Origin: Actinomycetota bacterium
Lineage (GTDB): Bacteria > Actinomycetota > Acidimicrobiia > Acidimicrobiales > Ilumatobacteraceae
Reading direction: 5' to 3'
NCBI GenBank assembly: GCA_016213625.1
Contig: JACQZZ010000016.1
Coordinates: 57,600-121,599 of the forward strand
DNA length: 64,000 nucleotides
Shown here: positions 50,904 to 62,448 of the stretch, piece by piece
Numbering within the stretch: position 1 is the first letter of the stretch
How the letters are laid out: the number at the start of each line of letters is the position of its first letter
Program-made: the position numbers and the translations under genes
The notes under the pieces: model-generated
Told to the model about the DNA's origin: nothing
The model's input: the letters and a program-made list of their open reading frames with translations, nothing else
The model's database searches: none

Positions 50904-51709
50904 TGACCGACTTGACGGTCATCGACGACCCCGACGATCCGCGGGTCGCGCCGTTCCGCCTGAACGAGCGAGGTCTCGCCAACCGTCTGCAGCGACGCGA
51001 CGACAGCGGCGACGGCTTGTTCATGGCCGAAGGCGATCTGGTGGTGGAACGGGCGCTCGACGCCGGCTGCGTGCCCACCCTCGCGCTGGTGGACGCCGCA
51101 CGACCTCCGGCGGTGGCCGAGCGGTTGGCCACGATGACCGAGGTGTACGCCGGCGGCGATCGCATGCGCGCGGCCGTCACCCAGTTGGGAATGCCCTACA
51201 GCGTGGTGGCCCTGTTCGAACGGCCGGCGCGGGCCACCGTGGCCTCACTCACGGCGACCACCTCGCGGCTCATCCTGGCCGAGGCCGTCGACAACCCACT
51301 GAACATCGGCAGCATCGTGCGCAACGCGCTGGCGATGGGATGGCACGGGCTGGTCATCGATGCCACCAGTGTCGATCCGTTGGCCCGCCGGGCCATGAGG
51401 GTGAGCATGGGTCACGCGCTCCACCTGCCCTACGCCCGCAGCCGCGACCTGCTGGACACCGTTCGATCGCTGATGGCCGAGGGTTGGCAGGTGTGTGCCC
51501 TCACTCCGGCACACGACGCGCTCGCGCTCGACGAGGTGCCGCCCGCCGAGAAGGTGGCGCTCCTCGTCGGCAGTGAACGAGCCGGCCTCAGTGCTGAGGC
51601 GATGGAGGCAGCCACCCATCGGGTGACCATCCCCATGCACTTCGGTGTCGACTCGCTGAACGTCGCCAGCGCCACCGCCGTGGCCTGCTGGCAGCTCCGC
51701 CCCCGCTGA
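50903..51709 (+). CDS. SpoU/TrmH-family RNA 2'-O-methyltransferase
   Basis: A 268-residue SPOUT protein. An N-terminal substrate-binding region (about 15-110, with GLFMAEGDLVVERAL) precedes the knot domain with motif 1 (ILAEAVDNPLNIGSIVRNALAMG), motif 2 (VALLVGSERAGLSAEAM) and motif 3 (VTIPMHFGVDSLNVASATAV). It methylates a ribose in rRNA or tRNA with AdoMet. It is coupled to menB through TGATG, probably only a transcriptional association. Confidence 0.9.
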   Translation: MTDLTVIDDPDDPRVAPFRLNERGLANRLQRRDDSGDGLFMAEGDLVVERALDAGCVPTLALVDAARPPAVAERLATMTEVYAGGDRMRAAVTQLGMPYSVVALFERPARATVASLTATTSRLILAEAVDNPLNIGSIVRNALAMGWHGLVIDATSVDPLARRAMRVSMGHALHLPYARSRDLLDTVRSLMAEGWQVCALTPAHDALALDEVPPAEKVALLVGSERAGLSAEAMEAATHRVTIPMHFGVDSLNVASATAVACWQLRPR

Positions 51710-51724
51710 CGTGAGGCTGCCGAC

Positions 51725-52201
51725 CTACGGCTTCCAGATGTCGTCGCTCACGGGCACCTCGGGCGGCGCCTGGCGCATCCAACGCGGGGCCGGCGTCGGA
51801 ATGGTGGTCGGCGCGGACAGCACGGCCGAGGGCGACGCGGTGAACAGGTCGGCTGGGTCGTCGACCACTTCGTCGCTCACGGGTTCGCCCCGACGGGCCA
51901 GTAGTGCTGCGGCCACCTGCAGGCCGTAGGCGGCGGCCACCACGAGCGCGACCCAGATGAGCGAACTCAGCGACGATTGCAGGAACGTCTGCAACTTCAC
52001 CTTGAACGGCATCTCGGGGTTGTCGAAACCGGGGTTGTAGATCTCGTTCATGTCGATCGAGTAGGCCAGCCAACCCTGCACCAGCGCGGCGACACCGAGC
52101 ACCCCGGCGGCGATCTTCAAACCGGTGGCGGCGCGGCGCACGACCAGGGCCACCAACCGCTCCGACTGCCCCCGACCGTTCTCCGCGCTGATGTCCGGCA
52201 T
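51725..52201 (-). CDS. Two-span membrane protein of unknown function
   Basis: A 158-residue protein. Two hydrophobic segments (about 28-46 and 80-102) flank a short polar loop with an Asn/Pro-rich NPGFDNPEMPF. The C-terminal 50 residues are Pro/Ala-rich and cytoplasmic or disordered, ending in VPVSDDIWKP. No family recognised. Start 52201 lies 8 nt from a TACTGT box, and the truncated haemoglobin gene ends 25 nt upstream on the same strand. Confidence 0.7.
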   Translation of the reverse strand: MPDISAENGRGQSERLVALVVRRAATGLKIAAGVLGVAALVQGWLAYSIDMNEIYNPGFDNPEMPFKVKLQTFLQSSLSSLIWVALVVAAAYGLQVAAALLARRGEPVSDEVVDDPADLFTASPSAVLSAPTTIPTPAPRWMRQAPPEVPVSDDIWKP

Positions 52202-52209
52202 GACGCAGG

Positions 52210-52215
52210 ACAGTA
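52210..52215 (-). promoter_or_regulatory. -10 box TACTGT, leaderless membrane protein gene
   Basis: TACTGT is 8 nt before the ATG at 52201. Confidence 0.5.
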
Positions 52216-52226
52216 GCCCGCGGTGC

Positions 52227-52643
52227 TCAGGGCTTGACGATGTTGAGGGTGCTGTCGTTGCGCATGTGCTCGGCGGCCGGCACGAAGTAGCCCATGAGCA
52301 TGTCGCGGATCTCGCCGGGCGGTGTGCACCGCTCGACCGCCGCGGCCATGTGCAGCAGCCAGTGGTCGCGCTCGGTGGGACCGACGTGGAACGGCGCGTG
52401 GCGCATGCGCAGCATCGGGTGGCCGCGCTCTTCCATGTAGGTGGTGGGGCCGCCCCAGTACTGGCCCAGGAAGAGCGACAGCCGGCGCTTGGCGCCGGCC
52501 ATGTCGTCGTCGGGATAGAGCGGGCGCAGCACGGGGTCGTGCTCGATGCCCTCGTAGAACGCGTCGACCAACTGCTCGAAGAACGGCATGCCGCCCACTG
52601 CGTCGTACAGGGTCATGCCCTCGGCTTCGTCGTCGTTCGACAC
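52227..52643 (-). CDS. Group II truncated haemoglobin (GlbO-like)
   Basis: A 138-residue protein with the 2-on-2 globin pattern: LYDAVGGMPFFEQLVDAFYEGIEHDPVLRPLYP (B helix Tyr and the CD turn), RRLSLFLGQYWGGPTTYMEERGHPMLRMRHAPFHV with the haem-binding proximal His, and DHWLLHM with the group II Trp. It binds O2 or reacts with NO or peroxide. The GTG start is supported by TAGAGT 7 nt upstream. It stands alone. Confidence 0.9.
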   Translation of the reverse strand: MSNDDEAEGMTLYDAVGGMPFFEQLVDAFYEGIEHDPVLRPLYPDDDMAGAKRRLSLFLGQYWGGPTTYMEERGHPMLRMRHAPFHVGPTERDHWLLHMAAAVERCTPPGEIRDMLMGYFVPAAEHMRNDSTLNIVKP

Positions 52644-52650
52644 GAAGTCG

Positions 52651-52656
52651 ACTCTA
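52651..52656 (-). promoter_or_regulatory. -10 box TAGAGT, leaderless truncated haemoglobin gene
   Basis: TAGAGT is 7 nt before the GTG at 52643. Confidence 0.5.
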
Positions 52657-52710
52657 TTGGGCGGGTCCCGCCCCCGCCCAACAGAGTCAGATCAACAGAA
52701 CCAGCCCGGC

Positions 52711-52899
52711 TCAGCGGTCGTTGAAGACGCGCACGCTGTCGAGGTCGGTGGTGCGCACCACGATGGGGGTGCGACCGTCACACGGATCCAGGATGACGAA
52801 CTCGTGCGTGGCCAGCAGCACGAGTGCCGTGGCCGAGTCGCCGTCGATGTCCACTTCGATCACGTCGCCGGCACGGAGCCGAGTCACTGTTGCGTTCAT
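52711..52899 (-). CDS. Small conserved-looking hypothetical protein
   Basis: A 62-residue, beta-rich, acidic protein (TRLRAGDVIEVDIDGDSATALVLLATHEFVILDPCDG, ending VRTTDLDSVRVFNDR). The pattern of short strands suggests an SH3-like or cold-shock-sized barrel, but no family can be named. ATG 52899 has AGAGGG 8 nt upstream. A frame reading back to 52959 adds a low-quality stretch and is less likely. Confidence 0.6.
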   Translation of the reverse strand: MNATVTRLRAGDVIEVDIDGDSATALVLLATHEFVILDPCDGRTPIVVRTTDLDSVRVFNDR

Positions 52900-52985
52900 G
52901 GTTGTAGCCCTCTGTGTGCTCCCGCAGCATTCGCCCGCTGCTACCCGATGTTGTGTCATTCCATCGGCGCACCGCGTGAGGACCT

Positions 52986-53849
52986 TTACGAAAACTTTGG
53001 AGTTTCATATGAAGGGAAGATGTCGGGCAGTCCGTCACTCACCTTCACGGGGAACTCGGGAGCCCGCTTCTCCAGGAAGCTCACCACGCCTTCCTTGGCG
53101 TCGGCGCTGCGACCACGCTCGAGAATGCCCCTGGAGTCCACCTTGTGGGCCTCCATCGGGTGCGATGCGCCGAGCATGCGCCACAGCATCTGGCGGGTGA
53201 GGGCGACGCTGACCGGTGCTGTGTTGGTGGCGATCTCGGTGGCGATGGCGCGGGCGGTCGGCAGCAGTTCGTCGGCGGCGTGCACGCTGCGCACCAGTCC
53301 ACCACTCAGCGCCTCCGCCGCGGGGAACACACGACCCGAGTAACACCACTCTGCGGCTTGGCTGATGCCCACCAGGCGTGGCAGGAACCAGCTGCTGCAG
53401 GCCTCGGGCACGATGCCGCGGCGAGCGAAGACGAAGCCGAACTTGGCGTGCTCGCTGGCGAGGCGGATGTCCATGGGCAGGGTCATCGTGACGCCCACAC
53501 CCACGGCCGCGCCGTTGATGGCGCCGATGACCGGCTTGGTGCACTCGAAGATGCGCAGCGACACCAAGCCGCCGCCGTCGCGGGGAATGCCCACGTCGGC
53601 CGGGATCTCGTCACTGCCACCGCGGCTGAAGGTCTCTCCCCCACCGGACAGGTCGGCGCCGGCGCAGAACCCGCGGCCGGCGCCGGTGACGATGACCACG
53701 CGCACGTCGTCGTCGGCATCCACCTGGTCGAAGGCATCGATGACCTCACGCATCATCACGCCGGTGAACGCGTTCAGCTGGTCAGGACGGTTGAGCGTGA
53801 TGGTGGCGATCTGGTCAGCCACCTCGTACGAGATCTGCGTGTACTCCAT
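52986..53849 (-). CDS. Enoyl-CoA hydratase/isomerase family protein
   Basis: A 287-residue crotonase: ATITLNRPDQLNAFTGVMM, VTGAGRGFCAGADLSGG, INGAAVGVGVTMTLPMDIRLAS, and FARRGIVPEACSSWFLPRLVG with a Glu at the catalytic position. It is closest to hydratase/isomerases of fatty-acid or aromatic-acid breakdown. Start 53849 is 6 nt from TACTCT. A palindromic repeat separates it from ftsX upstream, so it has its own promoter. Confidence 0.88.
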   Translation of the reverse strand: MEYTQISYEVADQIATITLNRPDQLNAFTGVMMREVIDAFDQVDADDDVRVVIVTGAGRGFCAGADLSGGGETFSRGGSDEIPADVGIPRDGGGLVSLRIFECTKPVIGAINGAAVGVGVTMTLPMDIRLASEHAKFGFVFARRGIVPEACSSWFLPRLVGISQAAEWCYSGRVFPAAEALSGGLVRSVHAADELLPTARAIATEIATNTAPVSVALTRQMLWRMLGASHPMEAHKVDSRGILERGRSADAKEGVVSFLEKRAPEFPVKVSDGLPDIFPSYETPKFS

Positions 53850-53855
53850 GCGCCG

Positions 53856-53861
53856 AGAGTA
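53856..53861 (-). promoter_or_regulatory. -10 box TACTCT, leaderless crotonase gene
   Basis: TACTCT is 6 nt before the ATG at 53849. Confidence 0.5.
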
Positions 53862-53903
53862 CCGACGCCGCGCCACACGCCTCTCAGCGGGCGAAGGCAG
53901 TGG

Positions 53904-53948
53904 CGCAGTCACGGATCCACTCGCTCAGCGAGTGGATCGGTGACTGCG
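53904..53948. repeat. Copy B of the dispersed element: near-perfect 45-nt palindrome
   Basis: Arms of 22 nt (CGCAGTCAC-G-GATCCACTCGCT and its complement) with one G:G mismatch and a single-base centre. The surrounding 53900-53950 matches copy A (26661-26711) in inverse orientation at 46 of 51 bases. It lies 15 nt past the ftsX stop, where a transcript hairpin would form. Confidence 0.9.
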
Positions 53949-53964
53949 ATGGAGTTCCGACCAC

Positions 53965-54860
53965 TCAGACGTCGAGGAACTTGGACGCGGCGGTGCCGGA
54001 ACCCACTGCTCCCACGAACGCGCCCACGAACACCATGATGAGCCACACCGTGTAGGGGTAGCCGTCGGTGACGACGAACCCCTCGAGCCCGGAGCTGACC
54101 GGGAACGCGCGCACACCGCTGGTCCAGTCGCGGTTGATCAGCAACATGAACACGCCACCGAGGAACGCGCCGGCGATGCCCTGCACCAGGCCCTCGAGCA
54201 TGAACGGCAAGCGGATGAACCAGTTGGTGGCACCCACGAGTTTCATCACCTCGATCTCTCGCCGTCGGGCGAACATCGCGGTGCGAATGGTGTTCCAGAT
54301 GAGGAGTGCGCTCGCCGCCAACAACCCGGCGGCGATGATGAGTGTTCGCACACCGAAGAAGCCCTTCAGCTGGCTGAGCACCTCCACCTGTTGATCCGGT
54401 GTTCGAACGTCGATGACGTTCGGCAACTCGCGGAAGGTGTCCTTCAACGAGCGCAGCACGTCGCCGCTGTCCTTGTCGATGGGCGTGACCTTGAAGAACG
54501 ACGGGATCTTCGGCAGCAGCTGCTCGAGCGAATCGGTGTCGCCGGCGAACAGCGTGTTGGCCACGAGCGTGGCACAGGCCTCGTCGCAGTACTCGACGTT
54601 CTCGACCACGGTGTCCTGGCTGGAGAGCGCCCCCTGGATGAGCGTGATCTGGTCGGGCGTGGCACCGTGCTTCACGTAGACGATCATCTCCACGCCGCCG
54701 GTCCACAACTTCAGCTGGTTGTCGAAGCCGCGTTGGATGAGCAGGGTGAGACCGAACAGCAGCAGCGAGATGGTGCTGGTGATGACGGTGGCCGCGGTGA
54801 GGGTCTTGTTGCGAGACATGCTCGCCCACATCTCGCGGAACGTGTAACGCAGGCGGGAGA

Positions 54861-54864
<4 letters not shown>
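53965..54864 (-). CDS. ftsX: Cell-division protein FtsX
   Basis: A 299-residue protein with the FtsX layout: a short cytoplasmic start (ISRLRYTFREMWASMSRNK), TM1 (about 23-43), a large outside loop (about 45-165) with a cysteine pair in EYCDEACATL, then TM2-TM4 (LIIAAGLLAASALLIWNTI, about 220-250, and TVWLIMVFVGAFVGAVG). REIEVMKLVGATNWFIRLPF is the conserved cytoplasmic coupling helix. With FtsE it controls cell-wall hydrolases at division. It starts in an ATGA overlap with ftsE. Confidence 0.93.
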
Positions 54865-55538
<674 letters not shown>

Positions 55539-55563
55539 GGCTGAGCAACCAACGGTAGTGCAC

Positions 55564-56664
55564 TCATTCGGCTTCCCTGCGTCGCCAGCGGAGGTAGCCC
55601 TCCATGAACTCGTCGATGTCGCCGTCGAGCACCGCGTCGATCTGACTGGTCTCCACCTCGGTGCGCAGGTCCTTCACCATTTGGTACGGCTGCACCACGT
55701 ACGAGCGGATCTGGCTGCCCCAGCCCACCTGCGCCTGCCGACCGGCGATCTTGGCCAGGTCGGCCTCGTGCTCTTCCTCGATCTTCGCCGCCACCATCGC
55801 CTTCAGGCGGTTCATCGCCTTCTCGCGGTTCTGTAACTGGCTGCGCTCTTCCTGGCTGCTCGCCACCAACCCGGTGGGCTTGTGGATGAGGCGCACGGCC
55901 GACGAGGTCTTGTTGACGTGCTGCCCGCCGGCGCCGCTGGCGCGGAACACCTGCATGTCGACATCGCTCTCGTTGATCTCGATGTCGGGGGCGTCCATCA
56001 CCGGCCACACCTGCACGGCAGCGAAACTGGTCTGGCGACGACCCTGGTTGTCGAACGGGCTGATGCGCACCAGGCGGTGCGTGCCGCGCTCGCCGGTCAT
56101 CAGGCCATACGCGTAACGGCCCTTGAGCGTGAACTCGCAGCTCATGATGCCGGCCTCAGCGCCGTCGCTGCGCTCGTCGATCTCGAGGTCGAACCCACGC
56201 AGCTCGGCCCATCGCGAGTACATGCGCAACAGGATCTCGGCGAAGTCCTGGGCGTCGACGCCGCCGTCCTTGGCATTGATCTGCACGATGCAGTCGGCTT
56301 CGTCGTGATCGCCGGTGAACAGGCTGCGCAGATCGAGCTGACGCAAGCGTGCACCGATCGATTCGATGGCGGCCTGGATGTCGGCCTCCTGCGACTCGTC
56401 GTCGACCTCACGAGCCATCTCGTGCAACAGCTCCACGTCGTCGAGGTCGCCACTCAGCTGATCGAACGTGTCGATGTCGCCCTTCACGTTGGCGTACTCG
56501 GCGTTGATCTTCTTCGCCAGTTCCTGGTCGTCCCACAGGTCGGGGCGAGCCACTTCGAACTCGAGCTCGGTGAGCCGGGCGCGCGACGCACCGATCTTCA
56601 GATAGCCCTCCGCCTCGCCGAGGCGGCGGCGGAGTTCCTTGAGGTCGTCGGTGAAGTCGCGCAT
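55564..56664 (-). CDS. prfB: Peptide chain release factor 2
   Basis: A 366-residue class I release factor. The tripeptide SPF (in RLVRISPFDNQGRRQ, about 202) identifies RF2, which reads UGA and UAA. GGQ in RASGAGGQHVNKTSSAVRL triggers peptide release. The frame is open throughout, with no internal UGA and no programmed +1 shift of the E. coli kind. It is second in the secA-prfB-ftsE-ftsX operon, with 25-nt spacers on both sides. Confidence 0.96.
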   Translation of the reverse strand: MRDFTDDLKELRRRLGEAEGYLKIGASRARLTELEFEVARPDLWDDQELAKKINAEYANVKGDIDTFDQLSGDLDDVELLHEMAREVDDESQEADIQAAIESIGARLRQLDLRSLFTGDHDEADCIVQINAKDGGVDAQDFAEILLRMYSRWAELRGFDLEIDERSDGAEAGIMSCEFTLKGRYAYGLMTGERGTHRLVRISPFDNQGRRQTSFAAVQVWPVMDAPDIEINESDVDMQVFRASGAGGQHVNKTSSAVRLIHKPTGLVASSQEERSQLQNREKAMNRLKAMVAAKIEEEHEADLAKIAGRQAQVGWGSQIRSYVVQPYQMVKDLRTEVETSQIDAVLDGDIDEFMEGYLRWRRREAE

Positions 56665-56689
56665 GAAGATGGTTTCGTGAGGTGACGGG

Positions 56690-59482
<2,793 letters not shown>

Positions 59483-59561
59483 GCGAGTGGCAAGCCTACC
59501 GGGGGGCACGAATCGCCGACCGGCACCACCCTCGGCCAGACTCGCCGCCGTGACAGAACGC

Positions 59562-60194
59562 ATGGTCGACACGGTGATCTTCGATGTGGGCGGCGTGCTG
59601 GCCCGCAACGGCCGCCACAGCGATTTCGCCCGCCGCTTCCCCGAGGCCGACGCCGCCGTCGTGGTGAAGATCCTGGTGGGCGACTATGCCCAGGACGGCG
59701 ACCACCCCTGGCATCGCCTGGAGCGGGGCGAGATCACGCTGGAGGAGAACCGCCGGCTGAACAAGATCGCGCTGGCAGAGGCGGGCATCGAGCTGCCCGC
59801 TCCCCCTGCCGGCGGCGCGCCGATGATCGACTGGGCGCTCAACGAGCCCGTCGCGAGCCTGGTGCACGATCTGAAGGCCGCCGGAGTACGGCTGGGCGTG
59901 CTCACCAACAACGTGGCCGAGTTCCGCGAGAGCTGGCGGGCGATGTTGCCCTTCGACGAGTTGTTCGACGACGTGGTGGACAGCCACGAGGTGGGTGTGC
60001 GCAAGCTCAACCCCGAGATCTATCAGCTGGCCCTCGCCAGGTTGGGCGCCGAGCCGGGCCGCACGGCGTTCTTGGACGACGTGCCCTCCAACGTGACCGC
60101 TGCCGAGGGCGTGGGCATGCTGGCAGTGGTGGTGGACGAGGACCCAGCGCCCGCCGTGGCCACCGTGCGCCGCTGGGCGGGCCTCACCGACTGA
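59562..60194 (+). CDS. HAD-superfamily hydrolase (subfamily IA)
   Basis: About 210 residues. [18 protein letters not shown] holds the nucleophile motif I in the Gly-variant form, [17 protein letters not shown] is motif [19 protein letters not shown] is motif III with Lys, and [19 protein letters not shown] is motif IV. It is likely a phosphatase for a small sugar or nucleotide phosphate. GTG 59550 would add four residues; neither start has a strong ribosome site. Its 3' end overlaps the ComF frame on the other strand by 172 bp. Confidence 0.85.
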   Translation: MVDTVIFDVGGVLARNGRHSDFARRFPEADAAVVVKILVGDYAQDGDHPWHRLERGEITLEENRRLNKIALAEAGIELPAPPAGGAPMIDWALNEPVASLVHDLKAAGVRLGVLTNNVAEFRESWRAMLPFDELFDDVVDSHEVGVRKLNPEIYQLALARLGAEPGRTAFLDDVPSNVTAAEGVGMLAVVVDEDPAPAVATVRRWAGLTD

Positions 60195-60793
60195 CGCCCG
60201 ACCATCGCGTGATCGGGCGTGGCCGCGGCGGCGATGCACACCACCTCGCCGACGCCGGCGGCGAGCAACGCATCCTTCGCTGCCGCGAGTGTGGCGCCGG
60301 TGGTGACCACGTCGTCGACCAGGAGCACCCGCAACCCGTCGCGCGACGACCGAGCACGAAAGGACGGCCCTCGCAACCGCTCGGCACGGGAGTGACCGGT
60401 CTGGGCGGTGCCGTGTGTGCGGAACAGCAGCCGCCGACAGGGCACACCGAGCTCGCGGGCGATGGAGCGAGCCAGCAGCTCGGCCTGGTCGAACCCGCGC
60501 TGGCGGGCACGACCCGCGCTGGTGGGCGCCCAGGTGACGAGATGCACCTGGCCGACGGGCACTCGGCGGACCATGAGCCGCGCCAGATGCCGAGCGACGG
60601 ACCGCCGATTGCGGTACTTCAACCCCAGCACCACCTGCCGGGCCACACCGGAGAACGGCAGAGCGGCGGGCACGCCACCGTCGCCGACCTGGGCCGACAG
60701 GCTGGCCAGCGAGAACCGGCAACGCCGGCACAACACCTCGCCCGGCTGGTTGCAGCCGGCGCACGAGGCGGGGAGGAACGCATCGAGGATCAT
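60023..60793 (-). CDS. ComF-family phosphoribosyltransferase-like protein with C-terminal extension
   Basis: A 256-residue protein. The N-terminal zinc ribbon CAGCNQPGEVLCRRC (about 11-25) and PRPP loop VLLVDDVVTTGATLAAA (about 155-171) are typical of ComF, linked to DNA uptake and to PriA in other bacteria. The recognisable fold ends at about residue 195. The last 55-60 residues are Ser/Thr/Ala-rich and are encoded antisense to the HAD gene, because no stop occurs before 60023. The extension is probably not functional. Confidence 0.82.
   Translation of the reverse strand: MILDAFLPASCAGCNQPGEVLCRRCRFSLASLSAQVGDGGVPAALPFSGVARQVVLGLKYRNRRSVARHLARLMVRRVPVGQVHLVTWAPTSAGRARQRGFDQAELLARSIARELGVPCRRLLFRTHGTAQTGHSRAERLRGPSFRARSSRDGLRVLLVDDVVTTGATLAAAKDALLAAGVGEVVCIAAAATPDHAMVGRQSVRPAQRRTVATAGAGSSSTTTASMPTPSAAVTLEGTSSKNAVRPGSAPNLARAS
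60194..60220 (+). terminator. Hairpin after the HAD gene
   Basis: ACGCCCGA at 60194-60201 pairs with TCGGGCGT at 60213-60220 across an 11-nt loop, starting on the last base of the HAD stop codon. There is no T-run, as is common in high-GC genomes. It lies inside the ComF frame on the other strand. Confidence 0.4.
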
Positions 60794-60832
60794 GTCACCA
60801 GCAGTACCAGGAAGGTGTCACAGGGTTTCCGG

Positions 60833-60838
60833 TAGCGT
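60833..60838 (+). promoter_or_regulatory. -10 box TAGCGT, leaderless YczE-like gene
   Basis: TAGCGT is 7 nt before the GTG at 60846. Confidence 0.5.
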
Positions 60839-60845
60839 CGCCCGG

Positions 60846-61472
60846 GTGTTCCTGCCCCTGCCCCCGGACCGGCTCCCAGAGCGATTCGTCCGGTGCATCG
60901 TGGGTCTCGCCTTCTTCGGTCTGGGCATCAGCGTGTTCCTGGCGGCCGACCTGGGGCTGGCGCCGTGGGACATCTTCCACCAGGGCCTGGCCAACAAGAC
61001 CGGCATCCCCATCGGCATCATCATCGAGATCACCGGGGTCATCATCCTGCTGCTGTGGATCCCACTGCGCGAGCGGTTGGGGTGGGGCACGGTGCTCAAC
61101 GCCATCGAGATCGGGCTGGTCGTGTTCCTCGTGGCCGACCACCTTCCCACCACCGAACTGCTGTGGATCCGAGTGCCGTACATGCTGGGCGGCCTGCTCA
61201 GCGTGGCCGTTGGCTCGGGCCTGTACATCGGCGCCGGACTCGGTGCGGGCCCACGCGACGGCCTGATGCTCGGCCTCGCCAAGCGAGGCATCAGCGTGCG
61301 CATCGCCCGCACCGGCATCGAGGCCGTCGTGCTGCTGGCCGGGCTGTTGCTCGGCGGCAGCATCGGCATCGGCACGGTCGCCTTCACCTTCGGCATCGGC
61401 CCGCTGGTGCAGGTGTTCCTGCCCCGCCTGCGCATGCGCCACGACGTCACCGTCCTGGCCACCGCCCACTGA
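60846..61472 (+). CDS. YczE/YyaS-like integral membrane protein
   Basis: A 208-residue protein with about five membrane segments. FFGLGISVFLAADLGLAPWDIFHQGLANKTGIPIGIIIEITGVIILLLWIPL is characteristic of the YczE/YitT-like family, as is SGLYIGAGLGAGPRDGLMLGLA. The family is widespread and its transport role is unproven. The GTG start sits 7 nt after TAGCGT. Its 3' end overlaps the convergent AraC gene by 26 bp. Confidence 0.85.
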   Translation: MFLPLPPDRLPERFVRCIVGLAFFGLGISVFLAADLGLAPWDIFHQGLANKTGIPIGIIIEITGVIILLLWIPLRERLGWGTVLNAIEIGLVVFLVADHLPTTELLWIRVPYMLGGLLSVAVGSGLYIGAGLGAGPRDGLMLGLAKRGISVRIARTGIEAVVLLAGLLLGGSIGIGTVAFTFGIGPLVQVFLPRLRMRHDVTVLATAH

Positions 61473-62439
61473 CCACCTCGCTGCGCAGCCCCGACGGGGG
61501 CACGCCGCGGAGCCGACGGCTCGTCCGCGACAGATGCGCCGGGTCGGCGAAACCACAGAGGTAGGCGATCATCGTCGCTGGCAGCTTCGTCCGTCGCAGC
61601 AGGGCTTCGGCAGCGTCCATCCGACCCTCGAGCACCAGGCCGGCGAGGCGGTGGCCCTCGGCCTGCAGCTGCCGCTGCAACGTGCGGGTCGAGACCAGCC
61701 TGTCGGCGGCGACGACGGCAAGGGTCCAGTCGGCGGCGGGTTGATCCGCCACGAGGCGGCGGACATCCGCCGCCACCGAGCCCGTCGAGGTCGGCGCCTC
61801 GATCCGCGGTCCGCTGCGCCACCACGCCACCCACGTCGGCGCATCGCCCGCCGACGGCGGCTCGTCCCAGGTGCGACGGGGCGTGATCTGCGGCCGACGT
61901 TCCGGCGGCCACACGGTGACCCCGCCGACCGTCGCGGACACACCGCGGCAACCGATGCGCTGCAGCATGCCCACTTGTGCACCGCAGACGAAGAGACTCT
62001 CCGCGAGGCCCGGGCCGCGGTGCCCCCGGCCCTCATGACGCACCTCCACCCGACGGTCACCCATCGCGGACCGTGTGCGGTTGCCGAGGTGCAACAGCGG
62101 CTCCATCCGATCGAAGCGGTGGAGCAGTTCGGCCGGCGCACGGCTCGTGGCCAAGAACGCCACCACCGGGTGGTCGCCGTGGCGGCCGAGGTGGTGACCC
62201 GCATCGACCATCCCCCAGGGACCCGCCGTCTCGAGCAACAGCGCCTTGAGCCGGGTGTGGAGCACCTCGTCGACCGGCTGCCCCTCGTGTGCCGCGGCCG
62301 GCAGCCACGCCAGGTCCGCGCCCGCGCGACGCAGGCCACGGACCACCGCCTCGGTGATGAGGGGGTGCACGAAGCGTTGATGGCGGGCAGGCACGACGAT
62401 GGCGTGAATGTACAAGTGGCGCGGCGGGCAGTGCCACAT
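61447..62439 (-). CDS. AraC-family transcriptional regulator (arabinose-binding-type N domain)
   Basis: About 330 residues. The N-terminal half (HPLITEAVVRGLRRAGADLAWLPAAA) resembles the Arabinose_bd regulator domain found in OruR/ArgR-type AraC proteins. The C-terminal 100 residues form the double helix-turn-helix: WTLAVVAADRLVSTRTLQRQLQAEGHRL, then ATMIAYLCGFADPAHLSRTSRRLRGVPPSGLR. It probably activates a nearby catabolic gene, and the divergent SDR gene 9 bp away is the obvious candidate. The start is uncertain; TTG 62415 or GTG 62394 would leave more room for a promoter. Confidence 0.85.
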   Translation of the reverse strand: MWHCPPRHLYIHAIVVPARHQRFVHPLITEAVVRGLRRAGADLAWLPAAAHEGQPVDEVLHTRLKALLLETAGPWGMVDAGHHLGRHGDHPVVAFLATSRAPAELLHRFDRMEPLLHLGNRTRSAMGDRRVEVRHEGRGHRGPGLAESLFVCGAQVGMLQRIGCRGVSATVGGVTVWPPERRPQITPRRTWDEPPSAGDAPTWVAWWRSGPRIEAPTSTGSVAADVRRLVADQPAADWTLAVVAADRLVSTRTLQRQLQAEGHRLAGLVLEGRMDAAEALLRRTKLPATMIAYLCGFADPAHLSRTSRRLRGVPPSGLRSEVVSGRWPGR

Positions 62440-62448
62440 CCTTCCCCC

